Shown one piece after another: positions 32,575 through 42,950 of a DNA stretch of 64,000 bases. Origin of the DNA: Eledone cirrhosa (Eukaryota > Mollusca > Cephalopoda > Octopoda > Eledonidae); contig OZ024743.1 in NCBI GenBank assembly GCA_964016885.1, positions 10,096,939 through 10,160,938 on the forward strand, written 5' to 3'. The translations under genes and the position numbers were made by a program. Numbering within the stretch: position 1 is the stretch's first letter; every line of letters starts with the position of its first letter. Below the pieces are notes generated by a model. The model saw only the letters and a program-made list of their open reading frames with translations. It was not told where the DNA came from and did no database searches.

Positions 32575-33300
32575 ACATTATTATCGTGAAAATTATGAAT
32601 TGACATTCGCAGCTGGGTTGGAAGTGGTATCACAGCTGGCAGGTGTAAAATTACTCGGCTGGAATTTACAGACATCATGGTGTTACTTAACTCAACAGAA
32701 GCTGATCTCCAATTTGCACTTGATTGGTTTGATGCCGAGTGCTGCATAGCTAGAATAAAAATCAGTGCTGTGGAAACTGAGACACTCATCCTCTCAAGGA
32801 AGCCTGCACAGGTCACTGAAAGAGGTGGAGAAGTTCAAGTATCTCAGATCTGGGTTCATGACTGATAGAAGGCAGGAGGCTGAATTAAGTGCAAAAATTG
32901 CAGGAACTAGCTTGTGCAGTCATGCACCAGTTTCAGCATTTGGTTATCAGAAAAAGAGAAGTAGGTGTAAAAGCCAAACTCACTGTCTTCAATTCGTTAT
33001 ACATGCCAACCCTTAACTATGGTCATGAATCTTGGGTAATGACCAAAAGAATATGATCGCGAATACAAACAGCTTAAATGAAGTTCCTCTAAAGGGTCTT
33101 TAAAGTAACATTACTTGATAGAGTGCTTAACTCAAAGATCAGAGAGTCACTCCAGGTAAAGCCACTACTTCTCAAAATTGAGAGACCACTATGAGGATGT
33201 GGTTAGAATTTCTCAGGAAAGGATTCCATCAAAAGATGCATCACTGACTTACATATACAACTTGGAATGTATCACTCCAGAATCCTAGAAATCAAGGGAA
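32575..33300 (+). pseudogene. LINE fragment, Rex3/RTE-like C-terminal half
   Basis: Broken frames encode VEKFKYLRSGFMTD (the usual form is KYLGS-F), AELSAKIA, KAKLTVFNSLYMPTLNYGHE-like (with changes), SWVMTK, FFKGSLK, LTSKIRESLQ, and KPLLLKIERPL. This is the conserved region after the RT in LINEs of the type found in Rex3/RTE elements. It differs clearly from family A. Several frame changes prevent function. Confidence 0.65.
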
Positions 33301-34321
33301 GATTTTTATAAATTTTTTTTATTCATGTCCACTCAAAATGGGCCAGGCTAGTATTTGACCTGTTTATATATATCGATGTTGTTGTACTATTGCGGCAACA
33401 TGCTTCTGGTCACTTTATTCCTGGTGCCATAATTCCTTACCTTTTTGTGTTCATTCTCGGTAGAAATATATCAATTTCTCACTCATTGAGTGCTTTGTGA
33501 CTGCCTTTGATATTTCGATTGACATCTGCTATAGTGCAGCTGCAACTTCAGTTTATACTCATTATTATTATTATATAGATAGATAGAGCTGCAAATAATT
33601 TCCTGAAGAGGATGTCAATGACGATGATGTAGTAATAGAAAGCTGGAAAGAAAGTATTTCTGGAGGCAATTATTAATGTCTTGGTTGTTATCAAACAACT
33701 TAATCCCTACATCTCTACATTAAAAGAGCTGTACTTTTATATATTGCATTCTTCTCAGACATATCTACAATTCGATATCTTCTATATTTCTTGTCATTCT
33801 CAGTACAATGTTTCCATACTAAAATAATTATTATGAAATGAAAGTCACCAGATGGTAAGAGATTTATGTAGATGAATTTTTACACATGTTAGTATTGTAT
33901 GATCTTTACGAGTGATGTCTTTTTAATCAGATTCTTCAAAGGGAATTTTACTTTTTGATAGAATTTCCGCTTTATTATGATTTTCGTTCTATATTTTGGA
34001 AATATTAATCTGTGCTTTCTAACATTTGCAATATGTTCATTTTATAGAATGAAATTGAATGAAACTAATTAAGAAAAAACATTATTTAGATTTACATACG
34101 ATATACATTTTTTCTTTGCTGAAAAATAGGTCAAAGGTTATTTCCCTTGCACAATATCTATAATGTCATATTCTATTTATAAATAACTTAAGTCATAATG
34201 AAAAGCTCTAGTTAAACGGAAACTTAGAATCATAAAACCAAGATAATATGGTGTGCTATATATGATACTCATAATTTTCATCATGATCATCATGTTAATG
34301 ATTTTGTCATGTTTGTCACGT
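33301..34321. other. unique or unclassified AT-rich DNA
   Basis: A less AT-rich stretch at 33360-33560 has no recognised identity. Otherwise featureless. Confidence 0.35.
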
Positions 34322-34850
34322 TTAGAGAGCTGCTCCCACAGTTGACAACAAAAGGTTTCTTCCTATGTACTAAGGGACAACTGTATGATGCCTGTGTGCA
34401 AAGTGCAATGTTGCATATTTGTGACTGCAGAGGACATCCGTAGACTGGAGAGAAATGAAGCAACCATTATCCATTGAATGCAATGTTAATGTGAGAGAAA
34501 GGCAGATCTTGAATGAGTTGAGAGAAAAGCTGAGTTTAAGTGGAATCTGAGATGGTGTGCAGGAGAGATGACTGAATTGGTATGAATATATGATGCACAT
34601 GGACATTACTTGTTGGGTGAAGAAGAGCCAGGAAATATCAGTGGAAGGAAGCTGTAGAGGTAGACCAGAAAGACCTGGGCAGAGGTTGTGAGTGCTGACC
34701 TCAAATCACTGAGACTCACAGAGAAGATGAGGAAGGAAAGTGATGATTGGAAAGATGCTGTGCTTAGAAGGACCCATCCAAACCATGCAAGCATAGAAAA
34801 ATGGATTTAAAAACGATGATGATGATGATGTTGGTGATGATATACATATA
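34322..34850 (+). pseudogene. LINE family A, 3' end
   Basis: Encodes RELLPQLTTKGFFLCTKGQL, then DACVQSAMLH and the worn order to [14 protein letters not shown] sequence, MRKESDDWKDAVL, and a stop. The 3' end CATCCAAACCATGCAAGCAT and (GAT)n at 34816-34842 is the family tail. Frameshifts are present. Confidence 0.75.
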
Positions 34851-34892
34851 TATACAGATACATACACACATACATACAATACATATATACAT

Positions 34893-34927
<35 letters not shown>

Positions 34928-34928
<1 letters not shown>

Positions 34929-35022
34929 CCAGGGGGTGTAACTTGGAGTTACTGCAGGTTCACCCGGGAGAGCACTCGATGTTTAGGTTCACTTCTGTGA
35001 TGAGGTGTAGAGATCCTTTCAA
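34928..35022. repeat. unclassified element between TA runs
   Basis: About 95 bp with ACTTGGAGTTACTGCAGG and CACTCGATGTTTAGG lie exactly between (TA)n tracts. The ACTCGAT-TTAGG order faintly recalls hairpin family 1. Confidence 0.4.
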
Positions 35023-36039
35023 TATATATATACATGCATATATAAATGCATACAAACACACATATTGATACTATATGTATATTAATGTATAAATTCACAA
35101 ATGTTCTGAATGCTTTCTTATAAGTCATCTGATAAAGATAATGCATACCTGATATTCATATTTATTTCACTTTTCTTTCTAATATCTCTTGTGAAATATG
35201 ATTGTTACTCTCCTGAAATTATTGGGCACTAATTATCTACTGAGCTACTTGATGCAAACTCTCGGAATTTTATTTAATACGAAGATAATTAATATGTTTT
35301 TAAGAGGTTATCCACATTTACAATCAAAGGACATAAATTGTTGTCAAAATCCATAATTATAGAATAATTTGATAAAGGAGTAGAAATATAAACTTTGTTG
35401 ACCTCAATACTAGATGTTCAACTTTCTCAACAGCACAGTCAATGACAGATAACTGAAGTCTATGAAATGAAGCTAGTTTCAGATACTCATAAAATCATTG
35501 TTACCAATAATTAAAACTGCTACTATTATCAAAACATGACATGTGTCCCTGACAGGAGGCAGTGAAATATTTCTTCGGTTTAATTGGCTTAACAATGTGT
35601 TTATCATGAAGTATAATTTTATATTCACTTGAAGATTCCATCATGACATGAGTGCAGCATACTTTTTCAAATATTTTTCAGTATCAGGTTCTTATAAATC
35701 TGTTGGGGCTATTATTCATTAGTGGAACAGTTTGATTCCAATTTTTTATTTCATATATTTTTAGTTTTTTTGTTATTTAGTTTGCATTTCTAACAAAATG
35801 ACAAAAATAAAAACTGTTGAAACTGAAATGTTTTCATAAAATGAAACCAGGAGGAACAAAATTTTAATTTTAATTAGAATTTAAAAAGAAAATGTATGTT
35901 TGAACAATGTATAACTAAATTACAGATATACAATTACAGTCCAAATTTAAATATCAAATTTTTAATATTTCTTCTCAATGGAATTTCACTACAATATCAA
36001 TTTTGTTTTCACTTGGCTTCTCATGAATCAGGTTTATAA
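35023..36039. other. unique AT-rich DNA
   Basis: No gene or repeat recognised. Confidence 0.4.
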
Positions 36040-36190
36040 ACACATCATCATCGTCATCACTGTTTAACGTCCATTTTTCCATATTAGATGAGTTGTCCCA
36101 TTTGAGACAAGTCAGATGAAGTGACTGTGCCTTGCTCTTATAGAACTGTTTCTGGCTTGGTTTCTACAGCTGGATGCCCTTCCTATCATA
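36040..36190 (-). repeat. LINE family A / SINE tail remnant
   Basis: In plus orientation it reads CATCATCATCGTCATCAC, GTTTAACGTCCATTTTTCCA, GGTTTCTACAGCTGGATGCC and CTTCCT, the reverse of the (ATG)n-ending tail seen at 48645-49085. Confidence 0.7.
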
Positions 36191-36640
36191 TATGTCCTAT
36201 TAATTTCTTCTTTTTCGGCTGAGTTTACACTTGCAAATATTTTCATATTTGTTTCGGTTGCAGGGGTTACTGCTTCTCCTGAAGGTCAATAGTTCTCTTC
36301 TAACTCGAGCGGGAGCACATTTCCATTGTCAATTTGCATTGATCATCTGCAAAGCCGCATTGTTCTCAGAACCACTACACCAGTCTTTCGATGTGTGCAG
36401 CTGGAACTACTTCCACCCATTGATTTAGCAGGATTTTTTTTAGATGGCCGTTGTCTCTTATGAGTCTTTCGGCCCTTTATCAGGTTTTGCTTTTTGACCT
36501 GCAGAGTGTCCAAAATCACCCACCTCACCAAGTAAACTTGGTGGGGTTGCCGGTTTAGTCACAGATGACCCGACCACGTGACAGGTTGTATTGGGTTACA
36601 TGCTACCAGTAGCACTCAAGAGTGAGCTGACATTACTTTT
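36191..36640. other. unclassified GC-richer block
   Basis: Higher GC than the surroundings with a small dyad CACCAAGTAAACTTGGTG at 36518-36535. Minus-strand frame 36343-36531 is Arg/Lys/Ser-rich. It may be an unrecognised transposon part. Confidence 0.35.
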
Positions 36641-37768
36641 ACATAATTTTACATAATTTTACATAACTATAAAATCTTGAATTGAAATTACCATTACTTA
36701 TTAGAACATTAAATTTGAGATATTGAAAATAAGATGGTTTGGCATCAGGTCAGTAACATACATTCTCTAAAATATACTCAAATTTTGTATTCCAATTAAA
36801 ACACTAATCAGAATTATGATAAAAAAGTAAGTAAATATTTCTGATGCCTGGGATTTCTATAATTTCTATGAATTATTTACCTTTCACTGATTATGATACT
36901 GAAACATTTACAATGTGAAGCTACTATTTTGCTACTTTTTCTCAGCATTATCAGAATATGACTCAAATGTCTACAGTTCCATGTTTGATAAAAAGTAATT
37001 TATTAGATATTTTAAAGTTAATTCTTTTTAGCTAAATTTATTAGTATAACTATATTCTGAGTAATAACATCATGTTTAAGAACAAACTTTTTAAATTTAG
37101 GAATATAAAAAGTGCTATCCAGGTTAATAGACCAAGATTAATCCAATTAATGGCAATATAGAAGATAAAAACATTTACCATATATATAATTCTAATTTAG
37201 TCCCCTCAATCCTCAGAAAAATCAAACTAAGTGTAAAGCATAGATAAGTTAATGATAACATATTTAATACAGTGTGCTCTAAAAAGCTAATCAGTAATAA
37301 ATATGCAATTGAGAAAAATATTTAGAGGCAATAGCAAATACTATTTATTTCCATCAAGTAGAGTATATAAATGTGTACATATTTCAGTCAACACTTTCCA
37401 AAGTAGCAATAAAAGAATAGTTGAGTTAATGTACATTTGTTGGCATAGGAAAACAGAATTATTTAAGAATTCCGATATGCTATCTACAGTTAAAAAAATA
37501 GCCAAGTAGTGCTAACATATTTAATACATGGGTCATTAAAAAGCTAACTAGAGATAATTATGTAGTAAGCAAAACTTAACTTTGAGTGGCTTTGTTGATG
37601 TATATTTGCAAGAAGAAAGTTTTGAATATGCTAACAAAATGTTTTTATGTGTTTTGAGATAAAAGAGAATAAGGAAATGAAGATATCAATGGCTGAGAAC
37701 ATTTCACATTATTTGTTATATATTAGTCTTGCATATCACTGTGATGCAATGAACTACATAGTGGATGG
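36641..37768. other. unique AT-rich DNA
   Basis: Two partly similar blocks (TTTAATAC..., AAAAAGCTAA...) at 37262-37300 and 37520-37562 suggest a small old duplication. No gene is recognised. Confidence 0.4.
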
Positions 37769-38074
37769 CTATTCTAAGTATAGACAACAATGCTGGATAT
37801 AGATGAGAAAAGAGATCAGATAAAAGAGGACCACCCCATCAATAGTCCCTTCAAACTCTTCTAGGTGGTAGGGTGGAGTTATGTAGTAGGAGTAGACATA
37901 AACAAATTTGAAATATGACCTACTGTAATACATATTTTGCTTGCTGTATCTATAGACATAACCACCTTCAGCAGGAACATTTATTTTAAGTTTTCTGCAC
38001 CTCCTGTCAGGATTTCCAACTGCAAAACCGATGCGAAGAAGTTTGATCAGACGATCAGTTGAGATAAGATGAGA
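37769..38074 (-). other. unidentified stop-free frame, 101 codons, possible exon or transposon piece
   Basis: The minus strand is open from a TAA at 38075-38077 to a TAG at 37769-37771 without needing an ATG. The peptide contains RLIKLLRIGFAVGNPDRRCR, KINVPAEGGYVYRYSKQN and FKFVYVYSYYITPPYHLEEF. A second reading is possible: an acceptor-like CGGTTTTGCAG inside it (about 38014-38024) would open a short terminal exon LEILTGGAENLK and stop. No family is recognised and GC content is slightly raised. Confidence 0.3.
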
Positions 38075-38519
38075 TTATTTATTATCATTATATAAGTAGT
38101 TTCCAACTGGTGCACTGAGTACACTGTTCTGTCATAAGATGTAGTGAGATTCTCTGTGAAAATATTGAAAGTATATTCTAAAAATATACAAAAGACAAAC
38201 TGAGGATAGAATAAAGATAGAATTAGCTGAAATACATCCAAACATACAAAAACATTGTGTTCATGTTTCTAATTAATAACCATGCTTCATTTAGCAAATA
38301 AAGAAGTATTTAATAATTTTCTATAATTTAAACCCATTCCTGGCTATATTTCTAACAAAATGCATTGTCCACATGTTTCAATGAATTTTTTTAATACTAA
38401 AAAAGTTGGAGAAATTTAGTAAAATAACTAATTTCTCCATTATGAAGTTACTGTTTGGAACATAATATAACAGAAATATAAATAAAATACTTCGAACAGC
38501 TTTGTATCATAATATCAAG
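38075..38519. other. unique AT-rich DNA
   Basis: No gene or repeat recognised. Confidence 0.4.
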
Positions 38520-38645
38520 TATCATCATCACCATCATCATCATCAGTTTTATGTCTACTTTTCTATGCATGGGCTGGATAGGATGTTCTGACACAATGTA
38601 TTATAACTGAATGTTCTTCCTGACACCAAACCACATGATCACCAC
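38520..38645 (-). repeat. LINE family A / SINE tail remnant
   Basis: Starts with (ATC)n, then GTTTTATGTCTACTTTTCTA and GCATGGGCTGGATAGGATG, then CTTCCTGACACCAAACCA. It is the reverse of the shared tail. Confidence 0.65.
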
Positions 38646-39079
38646 TTACAATATGTAGAGATACAATGAATTATTCTAGAAACTGTGGTATGCAGAGTAT
38701 GTTGGTATCCAAAGGGTTATAAGCTATAATATCTACTTCTTTTAAGCATATTTTGACTAGGTATAATGTACAGCAAAATAACTATTTATTCTAAAAAAGG
38801 AAGAAAAGATTGGAAACCACTACATTAGATTATGAATGTATAATAAAGTTTACATTGACATTTATGACAAACTCTGAAAAATACCTTATTATCACCCAAT
38901 CAAATGAAATCCTTAGGTTGAATTTAGATATAGCCTTCTCTGTTTGAAATAGTTGCTTCATTGTATTCTCTGTGTGGTTCAATGTAACTATTAGTATACT
39001 TGGCTTTACTATCAACTAGGTAATTTGGGGAGATTACCTATGCCACTGTGAGTATTTCTGCATGGGTAAAATAACTATC
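38646..39079. other. unique AT-rich DNA
   Basis: No gene or repeat recognised. Confidence 0.4.
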
Positions 39080-39093
39080 ATTATAATTCTTTT

Positions 39094-39235
39094 TGACGCA
39101 AAGAGTTACGGCTCTTTCCATTCTGAGTTCAAATCCAGCCGAGGTTAACTTTGCCTTTTATCCTTACGGGGTCGATAAAATAAAGAACCAGTAATACACT
39201 GGGTAATTGCTGGCCTTGTGCTAAAAGTAGAAACA
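39094..39235 (+). repeat. tRNA-derived SINE, type C, 5'-truncated, with target-site duplication
   Basis: Starts inside the tRNA-like region (GACGCAAAGAGTTACGGC) and ends GTGCTAAAAGTAGAAACA. The 14-bp sequence attataattctttt flanks it at 39080-39093 and 39236-39249. Confidence 0.9.
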
Positions 39236-39249
39236 ATTATAATTCTTTT

Positions 39250-40519
39250 CAATTTTTGCTTATGGTACAAAATAATGAGATAAATAGTAATTTTGAAAAC
39301 AAAAATAGTTATTAACTTAAAATAGTGTTAAAGAAAACAAACGTTTTTATGAGAATAAATTAAAAATAATATAATTTACTATGGCTACATTTCATTAAAA
39401 TGATTCATAACATTGCTGATGCAAATATAGTATTAAAGAATGTTATGATTTGTGAAAAAAAAAATTTATTTTACTGTATGTAAATTATAGTAAAACATTA
39501 TTCCATACAAATGCCGTAAGCATTAGTTCTTCATTCATAGGTTCATATATGGGAGTGTGTATATCAGTTCATTATTTAACTCAGTGGAAATATTTTTAGT
39601 GCTGCAAGGGTGACATAAAAAACAATGATTACACACTAGAAGTTATAGTACTAAATAATAACAGTTGAATCTAGCTAACATAGCTTTAAAAAAAAAACAA
39701 TTCTGGTTACAATTACCAGTACTGAACTAAACTCAGAGAAAAGTTGAAGCATATTGGAAAAAGTTTGTTTGAAGAGTCTTGCAAATCGAATGAGGCAGCT
39801 TAACAAGGTATAGATTTTCAGAAAATTTCCTTCCAATATATGTGACAGTCTGGTTTGAGATGGATTAAAAAAGTGATCATTGGGATGAGAGAATGGATAA
39901 AAAATGGTCCTTTTTGTGTTATCATAATAGAGTTGGGTATGAAATAGTTTATTGCAAAGATGATTACTTAAAAGCGACTTTATTTATCTGGAATCTGTCC
40001 AGTTCTATCAATGGAACTGCTGAAACTGCTGACAGTACAATGCTCTTGACATGTTATTTAAAATAGCAGCCTTTCAGTGATCTCAAAGTTACTGTTAATC
40101 AAATAAATAAAAGTGTCTTTCTCCTTTTCTCATTTTCAAATCAACCAACTATATAGGTACATTCCTTAACATACAATGCTAGAGGGAAAAAAATTAAAAT
40201 AACACCACTTTGATAGTGAACAGAAAGCTGAACATCCTCGAAAAATCAATTAGAAGTAAATAAAACTATTATAACTAACCATAAATATCTCTTTTATGTC
40301 TTTATGCCAAGTTTTCCATTTGTTTTCAGTAACATGCTGACCCTAGTAATCAATTACTTCAATTTGAGACAGTATTTTTTAAATATAACTTTCCCTTAAA
40401 CTGTACACACCATATATATATATAATGTGGAATAGAATAAAAGAAGTCATATACTTATGTGTCAGTTGACTCTTACTCTTAGGCAAAATAACAAGATATG
40501 GAAATAAATAAGTTATAAA
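39250..40519. other. unique AT-rich DNA
   Basis: No gene or repeat recognised. Confidence 0.4.
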
Positions 40520-40690
40520 AATGAAATTACCAGGTATAGTGGTTTAGCTAAAAAGTTTACTTCATGCATATGTTTCAAGTGACATCTTTGGCACGTGTCT
40601 TCTGCTGAAGGTTAGGGTTGGCCAAACACACGTAGAATTTTCTAAATATAAACTGTGCAGAAGGCCATCATACGCGCACACACACATATA
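40520..40690 (+). repeat. tRNA-derived SINE, type A, 5' half
   Basis: Reads GTGGTTTAGCTAAAAAGTTT, GTTTCAAGTGACATC, TTTGGCACGTGTCTTCTGCT and a GGCCAAACACACGTAGAATT block, which match the head and centre of the long SINE. It breaks off into a CA/TA microsatellite. Confidence 0.6.
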
Positions 40691-40734
40691 TATTCTAACA
40701 ATATTAGTAAAAATAATAATAATAATGATAATGA

Positions 40735-40828
40735 TTTCTACTATAGGCGCAAAGCCAGAAATTTGGGGAGAGGGGAAAGTTGATTAAATTGACTGCAGTG
40801 CTTTACTGGCATTTTATTTTATTGTGGC
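40735..40828 (-). repeat. SINE type C 3' fragment, minus strand
   Basis: Plus orientation reads TTTCTACTATAGGCGCAAAG, AAATTTGGGGAGAGGGGAAA, TTGATTAAATTGACTGCAGT and ACTGGCATTTTATTTTATTG. It sits just after an (AAT)n tract (40708-40733) and abuts a LINE fragment. Confidence 0.7.
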
Positions 40829-41240
40829 TCTAAAGCCTCCTGACATTGTTGTCATAGAAAAGAAAAATAACAAGGCAAGAATTGTGGGAACACAAGGTGA
40901 ATGAGAAGGAAAGTGAGAAAGTTGAGAAATACCAGGAGCTAAAGAGAGAAATCAGGAAACAATGGAGAATCGGACATGTAGAAGTGGTATCGATTGTGGT
41001 TGGTGCACTGGGATCAGTTAGTAAAAATTTAATGTATGGCTTGAGAAGCTAGGAATAACCACCAGGACAGGATTGTTGAAGAAATGAAGAAAACAGCCTT
41101 GCTAGGAACAGCAAGGATTCTAAGGAGGGCGTTGAAAAATTGAAGGTAAAGGAATAACCCAAAGCACCTTTGGCCATTGGCTATGACTTGCTCTTTTGGT
41201 ATAGTGATGGTATAACATCTACTGGAGCAAAGGTGTTACA
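40829..41240 (+). pseudogene. REL-type LINE, C-terminal fragment (second lineage)
   Basis: Frames encode DIVVIEKKNNKARI (the restriction-like endonuclease region), KVEKYQELKREIRKQWRIGH, VEVVSIVVGALGSVSKN and TALLGTARILRRALKN-like, then stop. The order is the same as in the 42951-45450 element, but the sequence is clearly different, so a second lineage is implied. It ends in AATAATAATA at 41241-41250, into which a SINE is inserted. Stops interrupt it. Confidence 0.7.
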
Positions 41241-41252
41241 AATAATAATAAT

Positions 41253-41462
41253 TGTTTCTACTTTTAACACAAGGCCAGCAATTACCCAGTGCATTACTGG
41301 TACTTTATTTTATCGACCCCGTAAGGATGAAAGGCAAAGTTAACCTCGGCGGGATTTGAACTCAGACCATAAAGGGCCATAACTCTTTGCTGCAAAGCAT
41401 TGCATCTGCACTCTACCGATACTGCCAATCCACCGCCAATGGATACTGCCAATCAACCGCCC
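41253..41462 (-). repeat. tRNA-derived SINE, type C, complete, with target-site duplication
   Basis: Minus-strand head to tail. The about 18-bp sequence gttacaaataataataat occurs at 41235-41252 (last bases shared with the SINE end) and 41463-41480. The 5' end carries a partial duplication of GGATTGGCAGTATC (GGCGGTTGATTGGCAGTATC followed by GGCGGTGGATTGGCAGTATC on the minus strand). The insertion lies in the (AAT)n tail of the preceding LINE. Confidence 0.9.
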
Positions 41463-41480
41463 GTTACAAATAATAATAAT

Positions 41481-41769
41481 AATCTGTGTTCAAATGGAGA
41501 TCTACTGTCTACATAAATATGTGTCTGAGAGCAATGAGCCAATGATTAACACTTTAGCATTTAAACTGGCCATATCCGGCCAGAATTCTTTCACTTCTTT
41601 CTATTCGAACTGATCATAACTGGCGATTCATACAGACATTAAAGTATTGTTATCAAAATAAATAATAACAAAATCTCATAAATTCGATATTATGTGAGAC
41701 AATTATGAGAAGTAAAGCCATTACCATGAAAATACAATAGTAAATACAGAGTAATGTAAATGTTAAAGG
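41481..41769. other. unique DNA between LINE fragments
   Basis: No gene recognised. Confidence 0.35.
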
Positions 41770-42660
41770 GTTAAGGCTGTTTTGAAGGCAAAGACAATAG
41801 ACCAAGGGATGTCCAAGAAAGAAGTAACAACAAAGAGGAAGAACAGCCTGATTAAAAAGCTCCTTCATCGCATCTTTTTAAAGTAAACAGAATTCACAGA
41901 TCTGCAGACATAGAACTGGTTAAAGAAAGCGGGACCTTAAGGAAACCACAGGGGGAATGCTACTGGCTGCACAGAAGCAAGCCCTTATAACGAAGTGGAT
42001 GAAACACCATATTGACAAGATGGGGGCTAATCTGCTCTGTAGGATCTGTGGGGAGAGAGAGGAAAATATGGCTCACATCATATCCAAGTGTAAACATCTA
42101 TCCCAAACTCAATATGAAGGATGGAGGCATACTATCATAGGAAAAGTGATTCTCTGGTAAACTGAACAAATTACCTCATTCTGAGCATAAGCCAGAGTTG
42201 GTTATAGAAAACGACCAGGTGAAGGTGCTGTGGGATTTCAGGATACAAACGAATAAAAAATTAAAACACAATAGGCCTGACCTGGTGGTTTTTGGCAAGG
42301 AAAAAAGATCTTCCTTGATTATAAATGTAGCTTTCCCCTTTGACTCAAGAGTGTCAAGAAAAGGAGAAGAAAAATAACTGGGACCAGGATTTAAAGTGGG
42401 AACTGAAAAGGATTTAGAATTTTCATGAGATTAAGGTTGTTCCCATCGTCATACAAGAACTAGGTACTATCTCAAAGAACTTCCAAGGCTAGTTAAAGAA
42501 CATTAGCCCAACCCCACTTTTTTTTAATATCCCAGAAGGCATGCCTACAGGGAATAGCAAGGAGCCTCCAATATGTCCTGAATATCTAAGGTTGCAGGTA
42601 GCGACTTGATCTTCATTTGGGCAAATTTTCCAGTGAAATAATAACAATGACTGAGTTATC
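41770..42660 (+). pseudogene. REL-type LINE, 3' part (same family as 42951-45450)
   Basis: Collinear with 44570-45445 of the longer copy. It encodes TKWMKHHIDKMGANLLCRIC (zinc-finger-like CxxC), the matching H and C, PDLVV-like sequence, and the tail to the stop. The 3' UTR ends GACTGAGTTATCAAAGTGAT and runs into (AAT)n at 42668-42720. At 41911-41913 it has TAG at the codon where the longer copy has TGA (44690-44692). Several frame breaks are present. Confidence 0.8.
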
Positions 42661-42666
42661 AAAGTG

Positions 42667-42706
<40 letters not shown>

Positions 42707-42720
42707 TAATAATAATAATG
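42661..42720. repeat. (AAT)n microsatellite
   Basis: About 50 bp of AAT units with one GAT interruption, following the LINE 3' end. Confidence 0.95.
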
Positions 42721-42937
42721 CTTTCTTTATTAACCACAAGGGTTTACACAAAGTAAAATATTAAGGACAGTACAGGACAATACAGGAAAAATCAGGACGG
42801 TACAAATGGCATTTCTGCATGTAAAAAAACAAAAACAGAGGATGTAACAAAAAAAAAGAGGAACAATGAAAAATTCCCCAATAGGGGGGAGACTTCCGAG
42901 GGCATCGTGGAGAAAGCCCATTAAAAAAAAAAATAAT
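42716..42937. repeat. unclassified repeat between (AAT)n tracts
   Basis: Starts GCTTTCTTTATTAACCACAA and ends CATCGTGGAGAAAGCCCATT plus an A-run and AATAATAATAAT. It is GC-richer near 42880-42920 (CCAATAGGGGGGAG). An A-rich 3' end in plus orientation suggests a retroposon. No coding capacity is recognised. Confidence 0.5.
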
Positions 42938-42950
42938 AATAATAATAATG

